From JAEXZL01 sp049943125 (GTDB lineage Bacteria > Bacillota > Clostridia > Clostridiales > Clostridiaceae), in the NCBI RefSeq assembly GCF_049943125.1, contig NZ_CP188040.1, forward strand, positions 2,294,001 through 2,358,000: DNA of 64,000 nt, in the 5' to 3' direction. The position numbers and the translations under genes are program-made. This document shows positions 43,011 through 58,940 of the stretch, one piece after another. The notes under the pieces are model-generated. The model ran no database searches. It saw only the letters and a list, made by a program, of their open reading frames with translations, and was not told the DNA's origin. Every line of letters starts with the position of its first letter. Positions within the stretch are counted from its first letter, which is position 1.

Positions 43011-44387
43011 ATGAAAAGAAAATTTCAAGAATTTAAAGATTTTATAAAAGATAAGAATACTGCTGTTGTTGGTATTGGAGTGAGTAATATACCTCTTATT
43101 AATTTTCTCCTAGAGTTAGGTGCAGAGGTAACCGCCTTTGATAAGAAGACAGAGGAACAGCTGGGAGACACCGCCAATGAATTAAGAGATAAAGGGGCAC
43201 AGCTGGTTCTTGGGGAAAGCTATTTAGAAAAGCTCCAGGGCTATGAGGTGATATTTAAGAGTCCTTCCTTTAGGATAGACAATCCTGTCTTTCAAAAGGA
43301 AAAAGAAAGAGGAGCTTATATAACCTCAGAGATGGAGGAATTTGTGCGATACTGTCCTGGTAAGATATTTGCAGTTACAGGCAGTGATGGTAAAACTACT
43401 ACTACAAGCATAATTTATAATTTGCTGAAGGAAGAAGGGTATAAAACCTGGGTAGGAGGAAATATAGGAACACCCTTATTTTCTAAGATTGAAGAGATGA
43501 AAGAGGAGGATAAGGTAGTTCTTGAGCTCTCAAGCTTTCAGCTCATGACCATGAATTCTCCTATAGAGGTTGCAGTAGTAACTAATATTACCCCTAACCA
43601 TCTTGATATGCATAAGGATATGGAGGAGTACATTGATGCTAAGAGAAATATTCTTAAGTATCAGGATAAAGAAGGTCTTCTTATCTTAAATAAGGAGAAT
43701 GCTATTACAGCTTCCCTTGCAGATGAAGCTAATGGAAGGGTTAAATTCTTTAGCTCAAATAGAATTATTGAAGATGGAGGTAGCTATAGGCAGGGAGCTC
43801 TATATATAAATAATAAGAAGGTAATTGATGCAGAGGATATTGTCATTAAGGGTATCCATAATGTAGAAAACTATCTAGCTGCTTACTTAGCTGTAGAGGG
43901 AGAAGTTTCTCCTGATACCATGAAAATGGTAGCAGAAAACTTTAGAGGAGTTGCTCACAGAAATGAACTTATTAGAGAGCTTAATGGCGTTAAGTTCTAT
44001 AATGACTCTATAGGCTCAAGTCCCACTAGAACCTTAGCTACAATCTCTGTATTCAGTAAGCCAGTGATACTCATTGCTGGAGGCTATGATAAAAATATCC
44101 CCTTCGAGCCTTTAGCAGAAAAAGGATATAAGCAGATTAAAGCCCTTGTACTCTTGGGAGTTACTAAGAATAAGATTAAAGATGTCTTTGATAAATTAAT
44201 CAAGGAAAAGAATATTAATATTCCTATATATCTAACAGAAAACCTTGAAGAGGCTGTGAAGGTATCCTTAGATATTTCTCAGAGAGGAGACAGTATTGTT
44301 CTATCACCAGCCTGTGCTAGCTTTGATATGTTTCCTAACTTTGAAAAAAGAGGGGAAGCTTTCAGGGATATTGTAAATAGTTTATAG
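43011..44387 (+). CDS. murD: UDP-N-acetylmuramoyl-L-alanine--D-glutamate ligase
   Basis: Adds D-glutamate to UDP-MurNAc-L-Ala in the cytoplasmic stage of peptidoglycan synthesis. About 458 residues. An N-terminal Rossmann-like domain (NTAVVGIGVSNIPLINFLLELGAEVTAFD) precedes the central ATPase with P-loop VTGSDGKTTT, where Asp replaces the usual Asn or Lys, and then NITPNHLDMH and the C-terminal ligase domain (AHRNELIRELNGVKFYNDSIGSSPTRT). ATG 43011 has TGGAGG upstream. An ATG 45 nt earlier lacks one. It stands apart from the usual dcw cluster, directly before rRNA operon 1. Confidence 0.95.
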   Translation: MKRKFQEFKDFIKDKNTAVVGIGVSNIPLINFLLELGAEVTAFDKKTEEQLGDTANELRDKGAQLVLGESYLEKLQGYEVIFKSPSFRIDNPVFQKEKERGAYITSEMEEFVRYCPGKIFAVTGSDGKTTTTSIIYNLLKEEGYKTWVGGNIGTPLFSKIEEMKEEDKVVLELSSFQLMTMNSPIEVAVVTNITPNHLDMHKDMEEYIDAKRNILKYQDKEGLLILNKENAITASLADEANGRVKFFSSNRIIEDGGSYRQGALYINNKKVIDAEDIVIKGIHNVENYLAAYLAVEGEVSPDTMKMVAENFRGVAHRNELIRELNGVKFYNDSIGSSPTRTLATISVFSKPVILIAGGYDKNIPFEPLAEKGYKQIKALVLLGVTKNKIKDVFDKLIKEKNINIPIYLTENLEEAVKVSLDISQRGDSIVLSPACASFDMFPNFEKRGEAFRDIVNSL

Positions 44388-44476
44388 TAAGAATTAAAGA
44401 CTATCTATATAATAGCTTTTAAAGATGGCAGCATAATTTTGCTGGACATCAAGTAGTGTTATTAAATTAAGTTGAT

Positions 44477-44507
44477 AAAAGCAATCCTTTGTGGGTTGCT
44501 TTTTTTA
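44477..44507 (+). terminator. Intrinsic terminator downstream of murD
   Basis: AAGCAATCC pairs with GGGTTGCTT, followed by TTTTTTA. Confidence 0.85.
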
Positions 44508-44746
44508 TACCAATTTAGGTTGTAATATTACTAATTGTCTTATAACTCATAGAAACCTTGCCTAGTGTATCTATATATAGAAACAGAAGAAAAATGAATA
44601 AATTTAAAGGAATATGAGAATAAATCTCTTAATTTATGACACAATAGAAATTATGATGATAATAAAGGTGATAAGATAATATCCGTCGCCAAGAGCGATG
44701 GGATTTAAAGCGAAAAATTGGTCAACAAAAAGTAGTAAAAAAGTTG

Positions 44747-44778
44747 TTGACACAAAGAGCTTTAAATGATAATATAAT
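44747..44778 (+). promoter_or_regulatory. rRNA operon 1 promoter
   Basis: TTGACA, 17 nt, TAATAT (overlapping TATAAT). The same arrangement and downstream sequence recur at operon 2. The 505-nt gap 44388-44892 also holds the murD terminator, a CCTAGTGTAT motif shared with operon 2, a hairpin (44679-44705) and the leader. Confidence 0.85.
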
Positions 44779-44806
44779 CAAGCGGTCGGTAATCAAGCCG
44801 CAATGG

Positions 44807-44854
44807 TCTTTGAAAATTGAACAGAGAACTAAGTTTAGAACAAACACAAACCAG
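44807..44854 (+). other. 16S leader: boxA-like sequence and 5' arm of the 16S processing stem, operon 1
   Basis: Begins TCTTTGAAAATTGAACAG, boxA-like. The segment is complementary to 46457-46500 downstream of 16S, forming the long RNase III processing stem. Confidence 0.8.
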
Positions 44855-44892
44855 CAATTTTTTTAAGTAATTTTGAGAAGTATCAAACTTTT

Positions 44893-46409
<1,517 letters not shown>

Positions 46410-46456
46410 AACTTAATCGGAAGCCTTTTCCTTTGGAAAAGCACCGATTCACAAAG

Positions 46457-46500
46457 CTGGGTTTATTCTAGTACTGAATTCTCTGTCCAATTTTGAGAGA
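46457..46500 (+). other. 3' arm of the 16S processing stem, operon 1
   Basis: Complementary to 44807-44854, ending CAATTTTGAGAGA. Confidence 0.75.
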
Positions 46501-46523
46501 CCAAGTCTTTCAAAAAGTCTTAT

Positions 46524-46599
46524 GGGGGTATAGCTCAGTTGGGAGAGCACCTGCCTTGCACGCAGGGGGTCAAGAGTTCGAATCTCTTTATCTCCACCA
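46524..46599 (+). tRNA. tRNA-Ala (UGC) in ITS of operon 1
   Basis: A 76-nt tRNA with anticodon TGC. The acceptor stem contains the G3:U70 identity pair of tRNA-Ala. CCA is encoded. Confidence 0.97.
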
Positions 46600-46602
46600 T
46601 AA

Positions 46603-46679
<77 letters not shown>

Positions 46680-46683
46680 TTTT

Positions 46684-46723
46684 GTTCTTTGAAAACTGCA
46701 TACAGAAACTGATGTAAGTAAAG
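46684..46723 (+). other. 5' arm of the 23S processing stem, operon 1
   Basis: Starts GTTCTTTGAAAACTGCATAC (boxA-like) and pairs with 49894-49931 after 23S. Confidence 0.75.
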
Positions 46724-46849
46724 ATAACTACAATCTTTTAAAGTGCAAATTATAAATTGTTTATTCAATGTATGATTTCGCTGAGATTAATTGTAAAACC
46801 GTAAACTAATTAGAACCTTGATGTTATAATGTCAAAAATTATAACGTCA

Positions 46850-46970
46850 GAGCGAACAGTAAGCGAAGTAATGCGAGGAGCCGAGGAACGAAGGCACGGA
46901 GCGTACAAAACCGTACGTGAGTACCGTAGTGACGAAAGCGACGAAGCAGTACGCAGCTTAATGTGAGCGA
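46850..46970 (+). repeat. GC-rich block in the pre-23S leader, operon 1
   Basis: A ~121-nt block with repeated GCGAA/CGAAG words and hairpin-forming GCGTAC/GTACG words, repeated base for base at 55227-55347. It lies between the processing stem and the mature 23S 5' end. The AT-rich flank just before it differs between operons. Confidence 0.7.
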
Positions 46971-46974
46971 ATAT

Positions 46975-49881
<2,907 letters not shown>

Positions 49882-49893
49882 AATAAATGACGA

Positions 49894-49931
49894 CTTTACT
49901 AACATCATTCTGTATGCAGTTTTGAAAGAAC
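49894..49931 (+). other. 3' arm of the 23S processing stem, operon 1
   Basis: Complementary to 46684-46723. Confidence 0.75.
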
Positions 49932-49955
49932 AAAAATTCTTTCAAAACCAGAATA

Positions 49956-50071
49956 TCCGGTGGCAATGCCATGAAGGTAACACCCGTTTCCATTCCGAAC
50001 ACGATGGTTAAGCTTCATAGGGCCGATGGTACTGCAGGGGAAGCTCTGTGGGAGAGTAGGAAGTTGCCGGG
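49956..50071 (+). rRNA. 5S ribosomal RNA, operon 1
   Basis: About 116 nt, with CCGAACACGATGGTTAAG and a closing helix CCGG/CCGG. In operon 2 this helix reads CTGG/CCAG, a compensated change. Confidence 0.95.
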
Positions 50072-50078
50072 TCTGTAT

Positions 50079-50153
<75 letters not shown>

Positions 50154-50154
50154 A

Positions 50155-50197
50155 GAAAAAAGCTTCTTTTGTCTAACGACAAAAGAGGCTTTTTTCA
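50155..50197 (+). terminator. Terminator of rRNA operon 1
   Basis: GCTTCTTTTGTC pairs with GACAAAAGAGGC, flanked by A6/T6. An identical hairpin ends operon 2. Confidence 0.95.
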
Positions 50198-50200
50198 ATT

Positions 50201-50375
50201 ATATCCGTTTCTGGGAGAAACGGGTGATATACCTGCGGTATGATATCTGCTGTGCAGATGATATATGCTACGCATATAAAAGATAAAGGATAAGGGAATG
50301 GATATTATATCATACTTGCTTTGCAAGTATATCATGCGGCGTAGTCGTATATCATATCGCGTAGCGATATATCAT
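50201..50375. repeat. Multi-hairpin GATAT/ATATC element, copy 1
   Basis: Seven small hairpins in a row: CCGTTT/AAACGG, ATACC/GGTAT, ATCTGC/GCAGAT, ATATGC/GCATAT, then after a purine-rich centre ATACTTGC/GCAAGTAT, ATGCGGC/GTCGTAT and ATATCGC/GCGATAT. Most have 3-nt loops. Linkers in the 5' half read TGATAT and those in the 3' half ATATCAT, so the halves are complementary. Copy 2 is at 58657. The GNAT stop codon lies in the last linker. No coding frame. Confidence 0.9.
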
Positions 50376-50872
50376 TTGCTTACATATCTTACCTCATTTA
50401 ATTTTTTTCCTATAATAATTTCTTTTACTGTCCCATCAAAGATAAAGCCTTGCTTTTCGTAAAACCTTCTCGCTCTTATATTATCTTCAAGCACCCATAT
50501 GCTTATTGAAGTATAATTTTGTTTCTCAAGCTCCTTTATTCCCCAAGTAAATAAAGCTTTTCCGAAGCCTTGTCCCCAATATTCTGGTAGAAGATACAGG
50601 CCTCGTATTTCTCCATAAGTGGAATTCTTATCATCATCTCTACATTCTCCTATGGATATAAAACCAGCTTCTTTACCATTCACATTTATGATCGCATCCT
50701 TCTCCCAATCTAAGCTTAGGGCTTTTTCGAAGTATTTTTCTCGTTTTTCTGGAGTAATTCCATTTAGTATTTCATCAGGTATTATACCTTTATAAGCAGA
50801 CTTCCAGGAAGCGGAATGAATTATTCCTAAAGCTTTTGCAGATTCCAACCCGACATAACTTATATGACACAT
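50372..50872 (-). CDS. GNAT family N-acetyltransferase
   Basis: A 166-residue acetyltransferase of the GCN5 fold. The acetyl-CoA-binding motif A is seen as IRGLYLLPEYWGQGFGKALFTWGIKEL (Q/R-x-x-G-x-G/A), followed by NYTSISIWVLEDNIRARRFYEKQGFIFDGTVK. The N-terminal stretch (HSASWKSAYKGIIPDEILNGITPEKREKYF) resembles the RimI/YobR-like group. Substrate unknown. A GGGGG ribosome site precedes the ATG. The stop codon overlaps the terminal linker of the multi-hairpin element, so its mRNA tail would contain that structure. Confidence 0.88.
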   Translation of the reverse strand: MCHISYVGLESAKALGIIHSASWKSAYKGIIPDEILNGITPEKREKYFEKALSLDWEKDAIINVNGKEAGFISIGECRDDDKNSTYGEIRGLYLLPEYWGQGFGKALFTWGIKELEKQNYTSISIWVLEDNIRARRFYEKQGFIFDGTVKEIIIGKKLNEVRYVSK

Positions 50873-51005
50873 TAAAACACCCCCTAACTTTAGTATAGCT
50901 TATTTTCATATTGGAGAAATTAATATTAAAATAATAATATTATTCCTTATAGTAAGTTATGGTAGTATGAATATAAGTGAATCTGGTGTATGGAGATGAT
51001 GTGAA

Positions 51006-51545
51006 ATGAGATTATTTATCGCTATAAATTTTAATGATAACATTAAGAAAAAGCTTCAGGAAATTATTGAAGGTCTAAGAGGAGAATCAAAAAGAGGAAG
51101 CTTTTCTAGAATTGAAAACCTACACTTAACCTTAGCTTTTTTAGGGGAGATTGAGGCAGAAAAAGTAGCTTATCTAAAGAGCATCATGGATGAAATAGAT
51201 GCAGAACCATTTCAGCTTCAGCTATCTCATTTAGGTGTTTTTAATAGAAAAGGAAGCTCTGAAGGCCTTTATTGGTGTGGAATTAAACATAATAAAATTC
51301 TATACAAGGTTCAAGAAAAGCTAGCAGCTATGTTAAAGGAAAATGATTTTAATTTAGATGATAAACCTTTTAAACCTCATATAACTCTAGCAAGAAGATG
51401 TATACTACCTAAAGATTTTTCTTTAGAGAGTTTTAATAGACTTATAGTGGATGATTCTATGGTGGTTAATGAAATTAGTCTAATGAAATCAGAAAGAATT
51501 AATGAAGTACTTACTTATACAGAAATATATAAAAAGAAAATATAG
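51006..51545 (+). CDS. thpR: RNA 2',3'-cyclic phosphodiesterase ThpR (2H family)
   Basis: A 179-residue 2H phosphoesterase, historically called 2'-5' RNA ligase (LigT). The two catalytic HxT motifs are HLTLAFLGEI near residue 39 and HITLARR near 126. MRLFIAINFNDNIKKKLQEII is the usual N-terminus. It hydrolyses 2',3'-cyclic phosphate ends of RNA; its physiological role is unclear. GGAGATGATG precedes the ATG. Single-gene unit, convergent with the next gene through a shared hairpin. Confidence 0.93.
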   Translation: MRLFIAINFNDNIKKKLQEIIEGLRGESKRGSFSRIENLHLTLAFLGEIEAEKVAYLKSIMDEIDAEPFQLQLSHLGVFNRKGSSEGLYWCGIKHNKILYKVQEKLAAMLKENDFNLDDKPFKPHITLARRCILPKDFSLESFNRLIVDDSMVVNEISLMKSERINEVLTYTEIYKKKI

Positions 51546-51573
51546 TAGGCGATGGATTTATATCCGTCGCCTA
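51546..51573. terminator. Hairpin between thpR and the convergent hypothetical gene
   Basis: TAGGCGATGGAT pairs with ATCCGTCGCCTA. T-tails are short. Confidence 0.65.
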
Positions 51574-51578
51574 TTATG

Positions 51579-52070
51579 CTAGCAGAGTACAATAATTTTA
51601 TATGGTGAGGTTTGAGCTGGTATACTTCTTGTAGTTGGTCCATAAATAACTATAAGATTATGGTTAATTGGATTACGGGAAAATAGTAAACCATTCCTAA
51701 TAACTATAAGTGTAGATGGAGCTAAGTTAAGTTTAAGCTGATTATCACTGCTAATAAGCTGATTATTGAAATAGCCTACCTTAATATTGGGAAAGGATTG
51801 GGCTCTATGCATAACTAGAGCCCTGTATTGGGGTGGATAGATTAGTGGAACAGGAGCATTTCCATCATAGTAGCCTGTCACCCTGTCCCCTGGTAGCAGT
51901 ATATCATTATTTAAAATATAGGTATCGGGAGATACCACAAAATTAGTTGTGCCGCCATTATCATCCTGTAGGGAAATTAGCTTATAGCAGCCTAAGCTTT
52001 CTTGTGATTCGTTAATCCAAAAATCTTCAATGGTAGATATAGTACCAGTAATTGATAAGAAGTTGATCAT
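51579..52070 (-). CDS. Hypothetical protein (beta-rich, ~163 residues)
   Basis: I do not recognise the family by name. The sequence is beta-rich with a distinctive core GDRVTGYYDGNAPVPLIYPPQYRALVM. It also has LQDDNGGTTNFVVSPDTYILNND, an OB-like arrangement of strands. There is no signal peptide and no membrane helix. The start MINFLSITGTISTIED is chosen because AGGAGG lies just before it; an ATG seven codons upstream overlaps that site. It stands alone, convergent with thpR. It probably represents a conserved clostridial protein of unknown role. Confidence 0.72.
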   Translation of the reverse strand: MINFLSITGTISTIEDFWINESQESLGCYKLISLQDDNGGTTNFVVSPDTYILNNDILLPGDRVTGYYDGNAPVPLIYPPQYRALVMHRAQSFPNIKVGYFNNQLISSDNQLKLNLAPSTLIVIRNGLLFSRNPINHNLIVIYGPTTRSIPAQTSPYKIIVLC

Positions 52071-52282
52071 TAGACCTCCTGAGAAAAACATTTATAAATA
52101 TAATTTATTCCTAATAGATATAAGCTGTGCTCATAATAACTAATTAATAGACAATTATGATACTGATTGATAATGTTTACATTTTGTTAATTGTATTAAT
52201 TTCTTGAGGTAAGTATAATTGAATAACTTAACTATTGAAGATTTTTTTATTCCATATTTAAGTGGATATAGGAGGATAAGAA

Positions 52283-52714
52283 ATGAATAAGATTTCAATT
52301 ATTTGCTTAGGTGTAAGGGACATGGAGAAAGCTATAAAGTTTTATAGAGATGATCTTGGCTTTGAAACAGAAGAAAAAGGAAATAATCCTGATATAATAT
52401 TTTTTAATACACCTGGTACAAAGTTTGAATTATTTCCACTAGAGGAATTGGCTAAGGATATCAGTACAGACGATACTCCTAAGATAGCAGATGGTTTTGG
52501 GGGGATAACCTTAGCTTATAATGTTGAACATAAGGAAGATGTTAATAAAGTTATAGAATTAGCTAGGAAAGCTGGAGCAAAAATAGTTAAGGAGCCTCAA
52601 GAGGTTTTCTGGGGAGGCTATCATGGATATTTTACAGATCTGGACGGCTATTATTGGGAAGTTGCCTGGGGACCAAACTTTAAATATGATGATGATGGAA
52701 TGCTTGTTTTTTAA
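52283..52714 (+). CDS. VOC/glyoxalase-fold protein
   Basis: A 143-residue protein with two beta-alpha-beta-beta-beta units of the vicinal oxygen chelate fold. ISIICLGVRDMEKAIKFYRDDLGFETEEK starts the first, and AYNVEHKEDVNKVIELARKAGAKIVKEPQEVFWGGYHGYFTDLDGYYWEVAWGP is the second, ending in the usual DxDGYxWEV metal-site Glu. Members include glyoxalase I, fosfomycin and bleomycin resistance proteins; the substrate here is unknown. A YycE/PhnB-like role is possible. AGGAGG precedes the ATG. Single gene upstream of rRNA operon 2. Confidence 0.85.
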   Translation: MNKISIICLGVRDMEKAIKFYRDDLGFETEEKGNNPDIIFFNTPGTKFELFPLEELAKDISTDDTPKIADGFGGITLAYNVEHKEDVNKVIELARKAGAKIVKEPQEVFWGGYHGYFTDLDGYYWEVAWGPNFKYDDDGMLVF

Positions 52715-52919
52715 ATATTAATTTGTGTAAGTTCCTCCATAATAACTGTTGATTATAATATTTTAGGTTAAAGAGAAGATTATTATATATAGAATATATA
52801 GTCATTATATTTCAAGAATACTTACTAGTTTGACAAAAAAACTCAATAAAGACTTATTTTAGCCTAAAACACTCCCTAGTGTATCAATAGATGTAAAACG
52901 TAGAAATAGAGAAGTATAT

Positions 52920-52949
52920 GAAGGAATTTATGTATTTATTCCTTTTTTT
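52920..52949 (+). terminator. Orphan terminator-like hairpin upstream of rRNA operon 2
   Basis: AAGGAAT pairs with ATTCCTT, followed by TTTTT, 200 nt after the VOC gene. A weak TTGACA at 52830 precedes it. Confidence 0.4.
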
Positions 52950-53027
52950 AAGGTTATTAATAAACTGTAACAGTTTTATTCGTGGTATTATAAACAAGTC
53001 GCTTACGGCAAGCGGAAAACACTTGAA

Positions 53028-53144
53028 CTAAGAAGTGCAACTAAGAAGTAAGAGGTAAGAGCTAAGAGTTGTAAAAGATTATGAAGCTCGTTTTACTTGC
53101 TTCCTATTTAGATAAGAGCTAAGAGTTAGAAGATTTGAAGCTCG
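53028..53144. repeat. Degenerate TAAGAA-type repeat array upstream of rRNA operon 2
   Basis: Units such as AACTAAGAAG and TAAGAGCTAAGAGTT are repeated. A 32-35-nt direct repeat beginning TAAGAGCTAAGAGTT and ending GAAGCTCG occurs at 53056-53090 and 53113-53144. Related words, reversed, fill the ITS of operon 2. The rest of the gap 52715-53355 holds the orphan hairpin and the rRNA promoter and leader. Confidence 0.7.
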
Positions 53145-53209
53145 CAGGCTCGCTTAGTAAGGTTAAAACTTGAGTTTCTTGAGAAAGAAAAAAGTTTTAA
53201 AAAAGAGTG

Positions 53210-53241
53210 TTGACAAAGAAAAACCGACGTGATAATATAAT
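53210..53241 (+). promoter_or_regulatory. rRNA operon 2 promoter
   Basis: TTGACA, 17 nt, TAATAT/TATAAT. From GATAATATAATCAAGCGG onward it is identical to operon 1, while the upstream sequence is not. Confidence 0.85.
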
Positions 53242-53355
53242 CAAGCGGTCGGTAATCAAGCCGCAATGGTCTTTGAAAATTGAACAGAGAACTAAGTTTA
53301 GAACAAACACAAACCAGCAATTTTTTTAAGTAATTTTGAGAAGTATCAAACTTTT

Positions 53356-54872
<1,517 letters not shown>

Positions 54873-54964
54873 AACTTAATCGGAAGCCTTTTCCCTTGGA
54901 AAAGCACCGATTCACAAAGCTGGGTTTATTCTACAACCAAATTCTCTGTCCAATTTTGAGAGAC

Positions 54965-55058
54965 CACTAAAAACAGTGAAGAGAGAAGAGAGAAAAGTGA
55001 AGAGATGAAAATCTTTTAACTCTTACTTCTTAGCTCCTAGTTCTTAGTTAGTCTTTTA
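54965..55058. repeat. Purine/pyrimidine repeat replacing tRNAs in the ITS of operon 2
   Basis: A purine-rich run (AGTGAAGAGAGAAGAGAG) is followed by a pyrimidine-rich run (AACTCTTACTTCTTAGCTCC) that can pair with it. The second half is the reverse complement of the TAAGAA-type words at 53028. No tRNA is present, unlike operon 1. Confidence 0.7.
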
Positions 55059-55226
55059 ACTGTTCTTTGAAAACTGCATACAGAAACTGATGTAAGTAAA
55101 GATAACTACAATCTTTTAAAGTGCAAATTATAAATTGTTTATTCAATGTATAGTTTCGCTGAGATTAATTGTAAAACCGTAAACTAATTAGAACCTAGAC
55201 ATATAACGTCAATCGTTATAACGTCT

Positions 55227-55347
55227 GAGCGAACAGTAAGCGAAGTAATGCGAGGAGCCGAGGAACGAAGGCACGGAGCGTACAAAACCGTACGTGAGTA
55301 CCGTAGTGACGAAAGCGACGAAGCAGTACGCAGCTTAATGTGAGCGA
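55227..55347 (+). repeat. GC-rich block in the pre-23S leader, operon 2
   Basis: Identical to 46850-46970, between the processing stem and the mature 23S 5' end. Confidence 0.7.
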
Positions 55348-55351
55348 ATAT

Positions 55352-58259
<2,908 letters not shown>

Positions 58260-58328
58260 AAATAAATGACGACTTTACAAAACATCATTCTGTATGCAGT
58301 TTTGAAAGAACAAGATTCTTTCAGAACA

Positions 58329-58444
58329 TCTGGTAATAATGCCGTGAAGGTAACACCCGTTCCCATTCCGAACACGACGGTTAAGCTTCATAGGGCCGAT
58401 GGTACTGCAGGGGAAGCTCTGTGGGAGAGTAGGAAGTTGCCAGG
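58329..58444 (+). rRNA. 5S ribosomal RNA, operon 2
   Basis: About 116 nt. The terminal helix CTGG/CCAG is a compensated variant of CCGG/CCGG in operon 1. Confidence 0.95.
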
Positions 58445-58453
58445 TTTTTATGT

Positions 58454-58529
<76 letters not shown>

Positions 58530-58535
58530 GTTATT

Positions 58536-58609
58536 GGCGCTATAGCCAAGTGGTAAGGCACAGGTCTGCAACACCTTCATCCCCGGTTCAAATCCGGGTG
58601 GCGCCTCCA
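58536..58609 (+). tRNA. tRNA-Cys (GCA)
   Basis: A 74-nt tRNA with anticodon GCA, acceptor GGCGCTA/TGGCGCC, and the U73 discriminator typical of Cys. CCA is encoded. Confidence 0.97.
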
Positions 58610-58611
58610 TG

Positions 58612-58652
58612 AAAAAAGCTTCTTTTGTCTAACGACAAAAGAGGCTTTTTTC
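58612..58652 (+). terminator. Terminator of rRNA operon 2
   Basis: The same hairpin as at 50155 (GCTTCTTTTGTC / GACAAAAGAGGC with T6). Confidence 0.95.
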
Positions 58653-58656
58653 AATT

Positions 58657-58834
58657 ATATCCGTTCCTGGGAGAAACGGATGATATACCTTACGGTATGA
58701 TATCTGCTGCGCAGATGATATATGCTACGCATATAAAAGATTAAGGACAAGGAAACGGATATTATATCACACTTCTGAAGGAAGTATATCATGCGGAGCA
58801 GGCCGTATATCATATCGCCTAAGCGATATATCAT
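58657..58834. repeat. Multi-hairpin GATAT/ATATC element, copy 2
   Basis: The same seven-hairpin plan as copy 1. Loops differ (ttac, tgc, tgaag, ctaa versus tgc, tgt, ttt, gta), while stems are identical or changed on both sides: ACTTC/GAAGT for ACTTGC/GCAAGT, and GG/CC for GGC/GTC in the sixth. It lies between the operon 2 terminator and the AraC-type gene. Confidence 0.9.
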
Positions 58835-58940
58835 TTCATTATCTCTATCCTTCTACACACCAATTCCAAAATCACAATATAAAATGAATATTTCTGCCAA
58901 AGAAAGTATGCTATAATTATAAGGCTAAGGGGTGATAATA

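Noticed and set aside
46850..46970. A 38-codon open frame across the GC-rich ITS block
   Set aside because: No start with ribosome site. The block is inside the pre-23S transcript and conserved as RNA, so coding is unlikely.
50201..50375. CRISPR-like array
   Set aside because: Linkers are only 6-7 nt and the hairpins differ in sequence. There are no 25-40-nt direct repeats with unique spacers and no cas genes nearby.
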